Assembly: GCF_016629525.1 (NCBI RefSeq) | Contig: NZ_AP024269.1 | Coordinates: forward strand, 2,170,001 to 2,234,000 | Origin: Kaistia sp. 32K | GTDB lineage: Bacteria; Pseudomonadota; Alphaproteobacteria; Rhizobiales; Kaistiaceae | Reading direction: 5' to 3' | DNA length: 64,000 bases | Shown: positions 44,842-53,687 of the stretch, piece after piece | Position numbering within the stretch: position 1 is the stretch's first letter | How the letters are laid out: every line of letters begins with the position of its first letter | Made by a program: the position numbers and the translations under genes | Notes under the pieces: model-generated | Databases searched by the model: none | What the model saw: the letters and a program-made list of their open reading frames with translations, nothing else | What the model was told of the DNA's origin: nothing

Positions 44842-46272
44842 TCAATCCTCATCATCGCTCTGAAGCCGGGAAAAGGCGCGAAGCGCCCGGTCGCGGGAGG
44901 TGGCGAGGTCGGCGATCGGCTCCGGATAGCCGGCAGCGCCGCCCGCCTTCCAGGGCGCGTGGATCGCCTTGGCGGGGAGGCGTGAGAGCTCCGGCACATA
45001 GGCACGGACATAGTCGCCGGCGGGATCGAATTTCTCGCCCTGCAGGACGGGATTGAAGATCCGGAAATAGGGCGCGGCGTCGGCGCCCGACCCGGCCACC
45101 CATTGCCAGCTCGCCGGATTGTTGGCGGCGTCGGCATCGACCAGCGTATCCCAGAACCACGCCTCGCCGATCCGCCAGTCGACCAGCAGGTTCTTGATCA
45201 GGAACGAGGCGACGATCATCCGGACGCGGTTGTGCATCCAGCCGGTCTGCCAGAGCTCGCGCATCCCGGCATCGACGATCGGAATGCCCGTCCGGCCCTG
45301 TTTCCAGGCGGCAAGCGCAACCTCGTCGACCGGCGGCCACGGAAAGGCGTCGAAGCGCGGCTGGAAGTTGCGGGTGGCGAGATCCGGCTGGTGGTAGAGC
45401 AGGTGCCAGGAGAATTCGCGCCAGCCGATCTCGGACAAGAACTTGTCGACATTGGGCTGGCCCAGCTCGGCGTCCGGACGCGTCTCGGTGAGAGCATGCC
45501 AAAGCTGGAACGGGCTGATCTCTCCGAAGCGGAGATGCGGCGACAGGCGCGAGGAAGCCTCGGCGGCCGGTTCGTCGCGGTGGCCGGCATATCTTTCGAG
45601 CCGATTCTCCAGGAACTCCGCCAGCCGGGCGCTGGCGCCCGCTTCCCCCGGCGTCCAGCGCTCCCGGATCCCGCCGGCCCAGTCCGGCGCGGTCGGCAGC
45701 AGCTGCCACGAATCGAGGCTGTCGGAACGCAGGCCGGCGATGGGCGCGGGCAGGGCGTCCGGCCGGGCCAGCGGCGCGCGCGGCGGCAATTGCGCGCGAC
45801 AGGCCTTCCAGAACGGCGTGTAGACCCGGAACGGCCGGTCGCTCTGGGTGCGGACCGTCCAGGGCTCGCAGAGCAGATTGGCCTGAAAGCTCTCGACCTC
45901 GACACCCCTTTGTTTCAGCGCCGCCTTGATCGTCGTGTCGACCGCGCGCTCGCCCTCGCCATAGCGCCGGTTCCACGTCACGCGCGCCGCGTCGATCTCG
46001 GCGACGAGTTCGAGGATGACGTCGACGGCCGGTCCATGCCGGAGCACCAACGTCTGTCCAAGGGCGGAGAGGTCGCGATCGAGCGCGGCCAGCGAATGAT
46101 GCAGCCACCATTTCACCGCGGCGCCGAGCGGCCGGATTCCCTCGCTGAACTCGTCCAGCACATAGACGATCGCGAGCGGCGATCCCTCTCGGATCGCAGC
46201 GAGCAAAGCGCGGTTGTCGGCGAGGCGAAGGTCGTCGCGCAGCCAGACCAGTGTCGGCCTTGGGGCAGCCAT
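44842..46272 (-). CDS. phrB: Deoxyribodipyrimidine photolyase (class I CPD type)
   Basis: A 476-residue flavoprotein that repairs UV pyrimidine dimers with blue light. The N-terminal antenna domain begins TLVWLRDDLRLADNRAL. The FAD-binding C-terminal domain has GRTGIPIVDAGMRELWQTGWMHNRVRMIVASFLIKNLLVDWR and ANNPASWQWVAGSGADAAPYFRIFNP, signature 1 and 2 of DNA photolyases. It is three bases downstream of the acyltransferase gene, probably by chance rather than functional linkage. Confidence 0.96.
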   Translation of the reverse strand: MAAPRPTLVWLRDDLRLADNRALLAAIREGSPLAIVYVLDEFSEGIRPLGAAVKWWLHHSLAALDRDLSALGQTLVLRHGPAVDVILELVAEIDAARVTWNRRYGEGERAVDTTIKAALKQRGVEVESFQANLLCEPWTVRTQSDRPFRVYTPFWKACRAQLPPRAPLARPDALPAPIAGLRSDSLDSWQLLPTAPDWAGGIRERWTPGEAGASARLAEFLENRLERYAGHRDEPAAEASSRLSPHLRFGEISPFQLWHALTETRPDAELGQPNVDKFLSEIGWREFSWHLLYHQPDLATRNFQPRFDAFPWPPVDEVALAAWKQGRTGIPIVDAGMRELWQTGWMHNRVRMIVASFLIKNLLVDWRIGEAWFWDTLVDADAANNPASWQWVAGSGADAAPYFRIFNPVLQGEKFDPAGDYVRAYVPELSRLPAKAIHAPWKAGGAAGYPEPIADLATSRDRALRAFSRLQSDDED

Positions 46273-46275
46273 GCC

Positions 46276-47295
46276 TTATTCCGCCGCCGCGAGACCGGTC
46301 CGGACGCGGTCGATCCGCGCCCAGCCCGGCCGGACGAACAGGAAGCGGAACCGGGTGCCGCGAACCAGCCATTCCAACAGCAGCGGCGTGATGACGCCGA
46401 CCGCCGTGACGATCAGCGCGACTGTCCCGAGATCGGGGATGAGGCCCGTCTTGAGCAGGACGGCGCGCGTCGCCGCCATCGGCAGGAAGAAGGCGAGATA
46501 AATCGCGATCGAATGCTCGCCGCAATAGCGGAGCGGGGCCATCAGGTCGGCCTTGGAGAGCAGTGCGGAGAAGGCGACGACGGCGCAGGCGCCGAGGACG
46601 CCGAGAGCAAGGCCGATGAAGGGCAGCTCCGAATAATCGTTGAAGACGACGAGGCCGTTGACGACGACCCAGGCGACGAGGCCGGCCGCCGCGAGCGCCG
46701 GTCGCGCAATGACGAAGGCGGCGAGGCGGAAGATCTGCGGCGCGAACACATAGCCGGCATAGAAATAGACGAAGCGGGCGGCGAACTCGTCCGGGATCAC
46801 CCAGCCGGTATGGACCGGCGCGATCTCCAGCGCCGCGGCCAGGATCAGCACGATCCAGGACGGCACGCCGCGCAGCAGCTTGGTGACGGCAAAGAAAATC
46901 GGCAGCAGGTAGATGAACCAGAGCGTGCCGAACGGCTCGATGAAGGCGAGCAGGAACTCGTGCAGCGCGCCGCCGACCCCCTGTTCGGCCGCCATGCCCG
47001 GCGCCTTGAAGAGGAACTGGATGACCAGCCAGAGCACGTAGAAATAGGCGAAATGGACGATCTTCTTGTCGGCATAGCTGCGCCAGTCGCGATCGATCAC
47101 GCGCGAGAGGAACAGGCCGGAAATCAGGAAGAAGTCCGGCATCCGGAAGGGCTTGGCGAAGGCTACGAGATAGCCGAGCCAGCTTTCGGCACCGGCCGCC
47201 TTCTCGACCCCCAGCGTCGAATGCATCATCACGACCATGACGATGCAGAAGCCCTTGGCGTAATCGACCCATTCTATCCGAGCGCGTCCCGACAT
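46276..47295 (-). CDS. Acyltransferase family 3 (integral membrane acyltransferase)
   Basis: A 339-residue polytopic membrane protein with about ten hydrophobic segments. It starts RIEWVDYAKGFCIVMVVMMHST, with the conserved WxDxxKG and His of Acyl_transf_3 (related to fucose 4-O-acetylase and OpgC). FRMPDFFLISGLFLSRVI is another family motif. It is likely to acylate a surface polysaccharide or glycan on the periplasmic side. It could modify the exopolysaccharide or LPS encoded earlier in the window, but it is not in those operons. Confidence 0.9.
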   Translation of the reverse strand: MSGRARIEWVDYAKGFCIVMVVMMHSTLGVEKAAGAESWLGYLVAFAKPFRMPDFFLISGLFLSRVIDRDWRSYADKKIVHFAYFYVLWLVIQFLFKAPGMAAEQGVGGALHEFLLAFIEPFGTLWFIYLLPIFFAVTKLLRGVPSWIVLILAAALEIAPVHTGWVIPDEFAARFVYFYAGYVFAPQIFRLAAFVIARPALAAAGLVAWVVVNGLVVFNDYSELPFIGLALGVLGACAVVAFSALLSKADLMAPLRYCGEHSIAIYLAFFLPMAATRAVLLKTGLIPDLGTVALIVTAVGVITPLLLEWLVRGTRFRFLFVRPGWARIDRVRTGLAAAE

Positions 47296-47361
47296 CGATC
47301 CCCCACCCCGTTCCGATCGCGAGCGAACCTAAGTCAAGGAAGCGACGATCCCGTTAACGCG

Positions 47362-47389
47362 CAAGGCGGCGAGGGAGCCCGCCGCCTTG
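47362..47389 (-). terminator. Hairpin between the small secreted protein gene and the acyltransferase gene
   Basis: CAAGGCGGCG (47362-47371) pairs perfectly with CGCCGCCTTG (47380-47389), an eight-base loop between. It lies 26 bases past the stop of the leftward gene. No T-run follows, so strength is uncertain. Confidence 0.45.
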
Positions 47390-47414
47390 TTGCCGCCGAC
47401 GTGTCGGAGGCGTC

Positions 47415-47762
47415 CTACTGGAGGCCGCGCTGCGCCGCGCAGTTCTTGGCGACGGCGACCTCGATCAGCGCGTTCCGCTCGCCGCGCGCATGGGCGATGA
47501 AATCCTCATAGGTGGGGTTCGGCGTCCGGATGCCGAGCAGGATGAACTGCAGGGTCGGATTGCGGCGCAGCTCGTCCCAGCTGTTGTTGTTGCTCGAGAT
47601 CGGCACGTTGAGCGCCTGGATGCGGGACGCGATCTCGTCGCAGGAGAGCTTGCGGAACTGGCTGGAATCAACAGGGTCGATCCGCTCGCTCTGCGCGCTG
47701 GCCGTGGTCGCGCAGGCCAGAAGGCCCAGTCCCGCCAAGGCGATCGAAATGCGCTTCATCAT
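47415..47762 (-). CDS. Small secreted protein of unknown function
   Basis: A 115-residue protein with a clear signal peptide (MKRISIALAGLGLLACATTASAQ, cut after about residue 23). The mature part of about 92 residues has two cysteines (LSCDEIASRIQAL and AVAKNCAAQRG) that could form a disulfide, which suggests a small helical periplasmic protein. I do not recognise a family. It reads leftward, divergent from the sugar operon at 47992, and is probably a single-gene unit. Confidence 0.7.
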   Translation of the reverse strand: MMKRISIALAGLGLLACATTASAQSERIDPVDSSQFRKLSCDEIASRIQALNVPISSNNNSWDELRRNPTLQFILLGIRTPNPTYEDFIAHARGERNALIEVAVAKNCAAQRGLQ

Positions 47763-47991
47763 CGTCTCCTGTCATCAATGCCCGAAATCCATGCCGGGAA
47801 TATAGACCGTCGGGAGCCGGTTTGCATCGCGGCGATTGTGCTTTCGGCGGATCGGCACAACCGGTTCTTATCCTCAGGGACAATGCAACCTTGTGCGCCT
47901 GTATGCGCATTTATGCATCATCTCGCTTGACCTGCTCCCGCGAAGCAGCAACCATGCGCAGGCTCGATGTCGGACAAGGAAGAGGATTCCG
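47763..47991. promoter_or_regulatory. Divergent region upstream of the DeoR-linked sugar operon
   Basis: A 229-bp stretch between the small secreted protein gene and the first sugar operon gene. A moderately AT-rich part around 47855-47930 carries ATGCGCATTTATGCAT, a pair of related half-sites that could be the operator of the DeoR protein encoded at the end of the operon. The assignment is a guess from position. The ribosome-binding site AGGAAGAGGA is clear just before ATG 47992. Confidence 0.35.
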
Positions 47992-49068
47992 ATGATCAAG
48001 AAGGAAGCGCGCAGGCTGCGGGTCGGCGTTCTGGGCGCGGGGCCGATCGCCCAGTTCGCCCATCTCGAATCCTGTGTGAAGGCGCGCAATGCCGATCTCT
48101 ATGCGATCTGCGACGCGGCGCCGGACCTCCTCGCCCGCATGGCGGCGACTTACGAGCCGCAGAAGGCCTATACCGAATACGAGGCGATGCTGAGCGATCC
48201 GCAGGTCGAGGCGGTGATCGTCGCGATTTCCGACAGCTTCCACGTCTCGATGGCGATCCGCGCGCTGGAAGCGGGCAAGCACGTGCTCTGCGAGAAGCCG
48301 CTCGGCACCTCGGTCGAGGAGGTCGAGGCGCTGAAAGAAGTGGTCGAGCTGACCGGTCTGACCCTGCAGGTCGGCCACATGAAGCGCTTCGATCCCGGCA
48401 TCGAGGCGGCGCGGGACTTCGTCCGCGACGAGATCGGCGAGTTGCTGGCGCTCAAGGCCTGGTATTGCGACAGCACGCACCGCTACACCATGACCGACGC
48501 CGTACAGCCGCTGCCGGTCACCAGCAAATTCGCCAAGAAGCCGAGCGAGGACCCGAAGGCCGATCTCCGCCGCTATTTCATGCTCGCCCATGGCAGCCAT
48601 CTCGTGGATACCGCGCGCTTTCTCTGCGGCGAGATCACGGCGGTCAGGGCGCGGCTCTCCGAACGTTTCGGCGCCTATAGCTGGTTCGTCGAGACGAGCT
48701 TCGCCAATGGCACGCTCGGCCATCTCGACCTCACCGTCGCCGTCCGCATGGACTGGTTCGAGGGCTTCCAGCTCTATGGCGAGAACGGCAGCGTGATCGC
48801 GACGACCTACAATCCCTGGTATTTCAAATCGAGCGACGTCGAGATCTTCTCGGAAAGGGACGCGAGCTATCGCCGGCCGCTCGGCGCCGACGGGCATTTC
48901 TTCCGCCGCCAGCTCGAAGGCTTCGCCGACACGATCCTCAACGGCGCGCCGCAACGGGGCGCCGACATCCATGACGGCCTCGCCTCGGTGCGCGCCATGG
49001 CGGCGATCGCCGAGTCGGTCCGGACCGGCGAGACGGTCAGCGTGCCCGACATGGTGGGGGCGGTCTGA
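47992..49068 (+). CDS. Gfo/Idh/MocA family oxidoreductase, first gene of the sugar operon
   Basis: A 358-residue NAD(P)-dependent sugar or cyclitol dehydrogenase starting at ATG 47992. GVLGAGPIA at residues 12-20 binds the nucleotide and EKP is at 101-103. The catalytic-region equivalent is AHGSHLVDTARFL, so a His and an Asp are in place. It overlaps the next gene by one base (TGATG). It differs clearly from the two paralogues at 6048-8105. It probably performs the oxidation that starts breakdown of the operon's substrate, perhaps making a keto-sugar, which is inferred from the neighbouring isomerase. Confidence 0.92.
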   Translation: MIKKEARRLRVGVLGAGPIAQFAHLESCVKARNADLYAICDAAPDLLARMAATYEPQKAYTEYEAMLSDPQVEAVIVAISDSFHVSMAIRALEAGKHVLCEKPLGTSVEEVEALKEVVELTGLTLQVGHMKRFDPGIEAARDFVRDEIGELLALKAWYCDSTHRYTMTDAVQPLPVTSKFAKKPSEDPKADLRRYFMLAHGSHLVDTARFLCGEITAVRARLSERFGAYSWFVETSFANGTLGHLDLTVAVRMDWFEGFQLYGENGSVIATTYNPWYFKSSDVEIFSERDASYRRPLGADGHFFRRQLEGFADTILNGAPQRGADIHDGLASVRAMAAIAESVRTGETVSVPDMVGAV

Positions 49069-49892
49069 TGCGCCTCGGCATCTTCGCCAAGACCTTTTCT
49101 GGTAGCGTTCCGTTAACCGTCCTGACAGCCGTCCGCGACGCCGGCTATCCCGCCGCGCAGTTCAACATGGCCTGCGCCGGATTGCCGGCCATGCCGGGTG
49201 AAATCACCGCCGACACCATCGAGACGATCCGCGCCGCGGTCGCCGAGACCGGTGTCGAGCTGGTCGCGCTCTCCGGCACCTACAACATGATCCATCCGGA
49301 CAAGGCGGTTCGCCAGGACGGCATCCGGCGGCTCGGCGTCATGCTGGAGGCGGCGAAGGCGCTCGGCATACCGCTGGTCACCCTCTGCGCCGGCACGCGC
49401 GATCCCGTCGACCAGTGGGCGCACCATCCGGACAATGCGACGCCGGAGGCCTGGGCGGATCTTTTGACCGAGATGGAGAAGGCGGTGGCGCTGGCGGACC
49501 AGGCCGGCGTCGACCTCGGCATTGAGCCGGAGCAGGCGAACGTCGTCACCTCGGCCGAGGACGGCAGGCGGCTCGTCGCGGCGATTGGTTCGGACCGCAT
49601 CCGCTTCATTCTCGATCCCGCCAATCTGTTCGAGATCGCCGACCGCGACACGTCACGCACCATCGTCGCCGAGGCTGTGGAGAAACTCGCCGGCCGCATC
49701 GCCATGGCGCACGCCAAGGACCGCAAGGCAGACGGCAGCTTCGCGACCGCCGGCACGGGCGTCGTCGATTTCCCGGATTTCTTCGCGCGGCTACGGCAGG
49801 CGAGCTTCGACGGCCCGGTGGTGACTCACGGCCTCTCCGCCGAGGAGGCGCCCGGCGTCGCCCGCTATCTCGCGGGACTGCTCGCGCCATGA
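49068..49892 (+). CDS. Sugar phosphate isomerase/epimerase (AP endonuclease 2-like TIM barrel)
   Basis: A 274-residue TIM-barrel protein of the xylose isomerase-like superfamily. Likely metal-binding residues are in LGIEPEQANVV (Glu), FILDPANLFEI (Asp), MAHAKDRK (His, Asp) and near the end. These enzymes isomerise or epimerise keto-sugars, or act as 3-keto-glycoside lyases or hydratases. It is coupled to the Gfo/Idh/MocA gene, a pairing common in pathways where a sugar or glycoside is first oxidised. Its end overlaps the hydrolase gene by four bases (ATGA). Confidence 0.88.
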   Translation: MRLGIFAKTFSGSVPLTVLTAVRDAGYPAAQFNMACAGLPAMPGEITADTIETIRAAVAETGVELVALSGTYNMIHPDKAVRQDGIRRLGVMLEAAKALGIPLVTLCAGTRDPVDQWAHHPDNATPEAWADLLTEMEKAVALADQAGVDLGIEPEQANVVTSAEDGRRLVAAIGSDRIRFILDPANLFEIADRDTSRTIVAEAVEKLAGRIAMAHAKDRKADGSFATAGTGVVDFPDFFARLRQASFDGPVVTHGLSAEEAPGVARYLAGLLAP

Positions 49893-50716
49893 CGGAGACG
49901 AGCCTCCTCCGCGACGACGCGAGGCTCTCCGTCTTCGACAGCGAGGCCGGCTTTCCGGTCGTGTTCCAGCACGGCCTCGGCGGCGACAGGGCGCAGGTCG
50001 CGGAGAATTTCCCGGATCGTCCGGCCTTTCGCCGCCTGACCGTCGAATGCCGCGCGCAGGGGCGCTCGTCGCCCGGCAGCATCCGGCCATTCTCGCTCGC
50101 GATGTTCGCCGACGATGTCCTCGCCGCCTGCGACGCGCGCGGGATCGACCGCTTCGTCGTCGGCGGCATCTCGATGGGCGCCGCTATCGCGCTTCGGATC
50201 GCAGTCCGTCACCCCGAGCGGGTCGCCGGGCTCGTCCTGGCGCGGCCGGCCTGGCTGTTCGATCCGGCGCCCGACAACATGCGGCCCTATGGCGAAGTCG
50301 CCGCGCGAATGCGCGAGCTTCCGCGCGACGCCGCCCGCAACGCCTTCGCCCGCTCCAAGACGGCCGAAACGCTTCGTCGCGACGCGCCCGACAATCTCGC
50401 TTCGCTGCTGAAGTTCTTCGACCGGCCGGACCTTGGCGTGACCGCCGACCTGCTCGGCGACATCGCCGCCGACGGACCGGGCGTCACCGAGGCAGAAGCC
50501 GCGGCATTGTCGATGCCGACCCTCGTCATCGGCCACGGTGTCGACCACGCCCATCCGCTTGGCCATGCGCAGCGCCTCGCCGCGACTATTCCAGGCGCAC
50601 GCCTTGTCGAGATCGCGCCGAAGGCGACCGACAAGCCGCGCCACATTGCCGAATTCCGCGCCGCGCTGGACGACTTCCTCCGCGCCACTATTCCGATCCG
50701 GGAGATCCACGCATGA
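49889..50716 (+). CDS. Alpha/beta-fold hydrolase
   Basis: A 275-residue serine hydrolase. The nucleophile elbow is GGISMGAAIAL, the oxyanion region FQHGLGGDR, and candidate acid and base are Asp in HGVDHAHPLGH and His near DKPRHIAEF. The substrate cannot be predicted; in a sugar operon it might be a lactone, an acylated sugar or a polyol ester. Translational coupling on both sides (ATGA at 49889 and ATGA at 50713) shows it is an integral part of the operon. Confidence 0.88.
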   Translation: MTETSLLRDDARLSVFDSEAGFPVVFQHGLGGDRAQVAENFPDRPAFRRLTVECRAQGRSSPGSIRPFSLAMFADDVLAACDARGIDRFVVGGISMGAAIALRIAVRHPERVAGLVLARPAWLFDPAPDNMRPYGEVAARMRELPRDAARNAFARSKTAETLRRDAPDNLASLLKFFDRPDLGVTADLLGDIAADGPGVTEAEAAALSMPTLVIGHGVDHAHPLGHAQRLAATIPGARLVEIAPKATDKPRHIAEFRAALDDFLRATIPIREIHA

Positions 50717-51444
50717 CCACCACAAGTCGACCCGCCGCCGACTGGCTGCGCGCCCTGCCGCGTGATCGCCTGCTCGGCGAGTTCTCGCTCTGGTCCGCCG
50801 ATCTCTGCAACATGGAGCGCGACATCGCGCGCTCGGCGGCGCATGTCGATCTCTATCATATCGACGTCGCCGACGGCCGCTTCGCGCCGAGCTTCCTGCT
50901 CTTCCCCGACCAGGTCGCCCGCATCCGCGCGCTCACCGACCGCCCGCTGCATGTCCACCTGATGGTCGAGGGCGACATCGTGCTGTCGCAGATCCGCCAG
51001 TTCGCGGAAGCCGGCGCCGACCTGATCTCGATCCATGCCGAGATCGGCCCCGTGGTCGACGAGGCGCTGGCGCTGATCCGCGAGCTCGGCGTCGCCGCCG
51101 GGCTGGTGCTGCGGCTCGAGACGCCGGTGGAGATCCTGCGGCCGTGGCTGGGCCAGGTCGATTTCGTCACCCTGCTCGGCACGCCGATCGGCGTGAAGGG
51201 GCAGGGGCTTTCCGACGAGGCCTGCCCGCGCCTTCTGGCCGTCCGCGCCCTGCTGCGCGAAGCCGGCCGCGAGGACGCCGTGCGGCTCGCGGCGGATGGC
51301 GGCATTCGCGACAACACGGCGCCGCGCCTGCGCGCCGCCGGCGCGGAGACGGTCGTGCTCGGCTCGCTCGCCTTCGGCGATCCGGATCTCGCCGCCCGCA
51401 TGGACTGGCTGCACAAGCTGCCGGCGCCGGACAACGCGGCATGA
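50713..51444 (+). CDS. Ribulose-phosphate 3-epimerase family protein (allulose/ribulose 5-P or 6-P epimerase-like), variant loop
   Basis: A 243-residue TIM barrel starting at ATG 50713. Metal ligands of the family are present: His49 and Asp51 (HIDVADG), His82 (HLMV) and Asp195 (ADGGI). The usual loop-6 motif with PGFGGQ is replaced by LGTPIGVKGQGLSDEA (about 155-170), so the phosphate or substrate contacts differ from housekeeping Rpe. Next to a ROK kinase it may be an AlsE-type enzyme acting on a ketohexose phosphate. It overlaps the kinase gene by four bases. Confidence 0.88.
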   Translation: MTTTSRPAADWLRALPRDRLLGEFSLWSADLCNMERDIARSAAHVDLYHIDVADGRFAPSFLLFPDQVARIRALTDRPLHVHLMVEGDIVLSQIRQFAEAGADLISIHAEIGPVVDEALALIRELGVAAGLVLRLETPVEILRPWLGQVDFVTLLGTPIGVKGQGLSDEACPRLLAVRALLREAGREDAVRLAADGGIRDNTAPRLRAAGAETVVLGSLAFGDPDLAARMDWLHKLPAPDNAA

Positions 51445-52379
51445 CGAAAACCGCGCTCGCGATCGATCTCGGCGGCACGGAGCTCCGCGCGGCGCTGGTG
51501 ACCGAGCGCGGCGATATCGCGGCCTTTGCCGCGACCCGGACGGATGCGCGCGGCGGCCCGGAGGCCGTCATCGAGCAGATGGTCGGGCTGGTCGAAAAGG
51601 TGCGCGGCGAGGCGCCAGACGCCCGGCCGGTCGGCCTCGGCGTCGGCGCGCCGGGCCCGCTCGATCCCGAAGCCGGCATCGTCGTCGACGCGCCGACCTT
51701 GACCGGTTGGAAGAACGTGCCGCTGGTCGCGATCCTCGGCCGCCGGCTCGGGCTGCCGGTCCGCCTCGAGAACGACGCCAACGCGGCGGCGCTCGGCGAA
51801 TGGCGCTTCGGCGCCGGGCAGGGCACGCAGTCGATGGTGTTCGTCACCGTCTCGACCGGCATTGGCGCCGGCGTCATCGTCGACGGTCGTCTGCTGCATG
51901 GCCGGCGCGGCCTCGCCGGCGAGATCGGTCATATGGCGATCTCGGATCGGCCCGAGCGCTGCGCCTGCGGCAGCACCGGCTGCTTCGAGGCGCTCGCCTC
52001 CGGCACGGCGCTGGCGCGCGAGGCCGCGAAGCTCGTCGCTTCCGGTGCCGCGCCGGGCCTCGCAAGGATCGCCGGCGCGGACCCCGTCACCGGCCGCCAT
52101 GTCGCCGAAGCCGCCCGCGCTGGCGACGCACCGGCGCTCGCCCTGCTCAACGAGGAGGCGCGCTGGCTCGGCATCGGGCTCACCAATCTGCTGCACCTCT
52201 ATTCGCCGGAGCGGCTGATCCTCGGCGGTGGCGTCGGCAGTTTGCTGCCGCTGATGCGCGCCGAGATCGAGCGGACGATCCGCCAGCGGGCCATGCTGGC
52301 ATTCCGCGACATACCGGTGGTCGGCGCCAAGCTCGGCAGCCATGCCGGGCTTGTCGGCGCGGCGAGCCTCGTGCTGTAG
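51441..52379 (+). CDS. ROK family sugar kinase
   Basis: A 312-residue kinase. The N-terminal phosphate loop is DLGGTELRAALV, a catalytic Asp lies in RLENDANAAALGEW, and the zinc-binding ROK signature GHMAISDRPERCACGSTGCFEALASG has all three cysteines and the leading His. Such kinases phosphorylate glucose, allose, fructose, N-acetylmannosamine or similar sugars. It is coupled to the epimerase gene, which suggests that it phosphorylates the sugar the epimerase then converts. The operon has no transporter, so the sugar enters by other means or is made inside. Confidence 0.93.
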   Translation: MTKTALAIDLGGTELRAALVTERGDIAAFAATRTDARGGPEAVIEQMVGLVEKVRGEAPDARPVGLGVGAPGPLDPEAGIVVDAPTLTGWKNVPLVAILGRRLGLPVRLENDANAAALGEWRFGAGQGTQSMVFVTVSTGIGAGVIVDGRLLHGRRGLAGEIGHMAISDRPERCACGSTGCFEALASGTALAREAAKLVASGAAPGLARIAGADPVTGRHVAEAARAGDAPALALLNEEARWLGIGLTNLLHLYSPERLILGGGVGSLLPLMRAEIERTIRQRAMLAFRDIPVVGAKLGSHAGLVGAASLVL

Positions 52380-52387
52380 GAGGCCGG

Positions 52388-53203
52388 ATGAGCATCGACG
52401 AACCGCACTTCCCGCCTTCCGATACCGACGCCGCCAACGCCCTGCCGGCGCTCCGCCACAACCGGCTGCTGCAATTCCTGCAGGAGCGCGGGCAGGCGAC
52501 GGTGGCCGAGCTGGTCGCGCTGCTCGAGGTTTCGCGCGATACGGTCCGCCGCGATCTCGTGCTGCTCGAGGGACGCGGATTGCTCGTCCGCTCGCATGGC
52601 GGCGCGGTGACGAAGGACCGGCTGGTCCGGGTCGACACGACCATGGGCCTGAGAATGGACGAGCATGTCGAGGCCAAGCGACGCATCGGCCAGGCGGCGG
52701 CCGAGCTGATCCGCGATGACGAGACGCTGATCCTGAACGGCGGCTCGACGATCGCCTTCTTCGCCGCCGCGCTTGGCGGGCGTCGCAACCTGACGATCGT
52801 CACCAACAACCTCCGCCTGCCGGCCGTGCTGCCGGAAGCGAGCGTGCCGTCGATCCATATCCTCGGCGGCGCCTACTGGCCGAACTACCAGGTGACGATC
52901 GGGGCGATCGGCTTCGCCGCCGTCGCCGGCATTCACGCCGATACGGCCGTTGTCGGCTGCACCGGCATCTCGGCTTCCGGCATCTCGATGACCAAGATGG
53001 ACGAGGCGGCGCATACGGCCGGCATGATCGAGGTCGCCGCGCGCACCATCGTCGTCGCCGACCAGTCGAAATTCGGCGTCACCGCCTTCGCCAGCATCGC
53101 GACGCTCGACAATATCCAGTGCCTCGTCACCGACGCCCCGCCACCGCCCGACCTCGCCGATGCGCTGCAGCGCGCGAATGTGCAGGTGGTGGTCTGCGGG
53201 TGA
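52388..53203 (+). CDS. DeoR-family transcriptional regulator
   Basis: A 271-residue repressor. An N-terminal HTH (about residues 20-65: NRLLQFLQERGQATVAELVALLEVSRDTVRRDLVLLE followed by GLLVRSHGGAV) is followed by the DeoRC sensor domain with NGGSTIAFFAAAL and IVADQSKFG. These proteins are usually released by a phosphorylated sugar intermediate. It ends the operon after the ROK kinase, eight bases later, with AGGAGG just before it, so it likely autoregulates the six genes from the promoter region at 47763-47991. Confidence 0.93.
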   Translation: MSIDEPHFPPSDTDAANALPALRHNRLLQFLQERGQATVAELVALLEVSRDTVRRDLVLLEGRGLLVRSHGGAVTKDRLVRVDTTMGLRMDEHVEAKRRIGQAAAELIRDDETLILNGGSTIAFFAAALGGRRNLTIVTNNLRLPAVLPEASVPSIHILGGAYWPNYQVTIGAIGFAAVAGIHADTAVVGCTGISASGISMTKMDEAAHTAGMIEVAARTIVVADQSKFGVTAFASIATLDNIQCLVTDAPPPPDLADALQRANVQVVVCG

Positions 53204-53250
53204 GGGCTGCCGGCGCCGCTTCCGGATCTTCGCGCAGCCCACCTCCCTCA

Positions 53251-53380
53251 ACATCCTGAGGGACCCGAAGGGTCGTCTCGAAGGCCGCACGATGGTCGGG
53301 CAGCTATGTGCCGCAGGGCGGATGGTACGCAGGTGGTGCGTCCTTCGAGACGGCCTTCTCCGAAGGCCCCTCACGATGAT
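53251..53380. repeat. Imperfect inverted-repeat element (intergenic palindromic unit)
   Basis: The arm at 53251-53293 (containing CATCCTGAGGGA and GTCTCGAAGG) is largely complementary to the arm at 53336-53380 (containing TCCTTCGAGAC and CCCCTCACGATG). About 40 bases lie between. Similar units are scattered between genes in many Alphaproteobacteria. It could fold in RNA from either strand. Confidence 0.65.
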
Positions 53381-53523
53381 GGGCATGGGTGTCCGACAGC
53401 CGGGCCGGAAGGTTGATACTGTAAGAGACGAGCTTTTTACGCACGCTGGAGTGAACCAGCGTCCGGGAGAACGTGCCGGCCCGCCCTTCCCCTATGGCTA
53501 CTTCCCCGCCCGCCATCCCACGC

Positions 53524-53565
53524 TCGCCGTCATCCCGGGCTTGATCCGGGATCCATCCAACCACC
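53524..53565 (+). repeat. Intergenic repeat family A, copy 1
   Basis: A unit starting CTCGCCGTCATCCCGGGC and ending near ATCCATCCAACCACCGGC. It contains an internal palindrome of CCCGG and CCGGG. It is nearly identical to copy 3 at 53829-53875. Confidence 0.7.
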
Positions 53566-53639
53566 GGCGAGGGCTTGGGTGGCTCGCACCGAAGGCGGTG
53601 CGCTACCGAACACCAGCCACACCTCCCTCCAACCCGGCG

Positions 53640-53687
53640 GAAATGGATCCCGGCTCGGAGGCCGGGATGACGACGAGGGTGGGGTGA
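53640..53687 (-). repeat. Intergenic repeat family A, copy 2, inverted
   Basis: Reverse-complement copy of the unit at 53524-53565, recognisable by GGATCCCGG and CCGGGATGACG in reverse order. With copy 1 it makes an inverted pair that could form a long hairpin. Confidence 0.65.

Noticed and set aside
45103..47511. Long plus-strand frame opposite the photolyase and acyltransferase genes
   Set aside because: The minus strand carries diagnostic photolyase and acyltransferase motifs; the plus frame shows only low-complexity arginine/aspartate-rich sequence.
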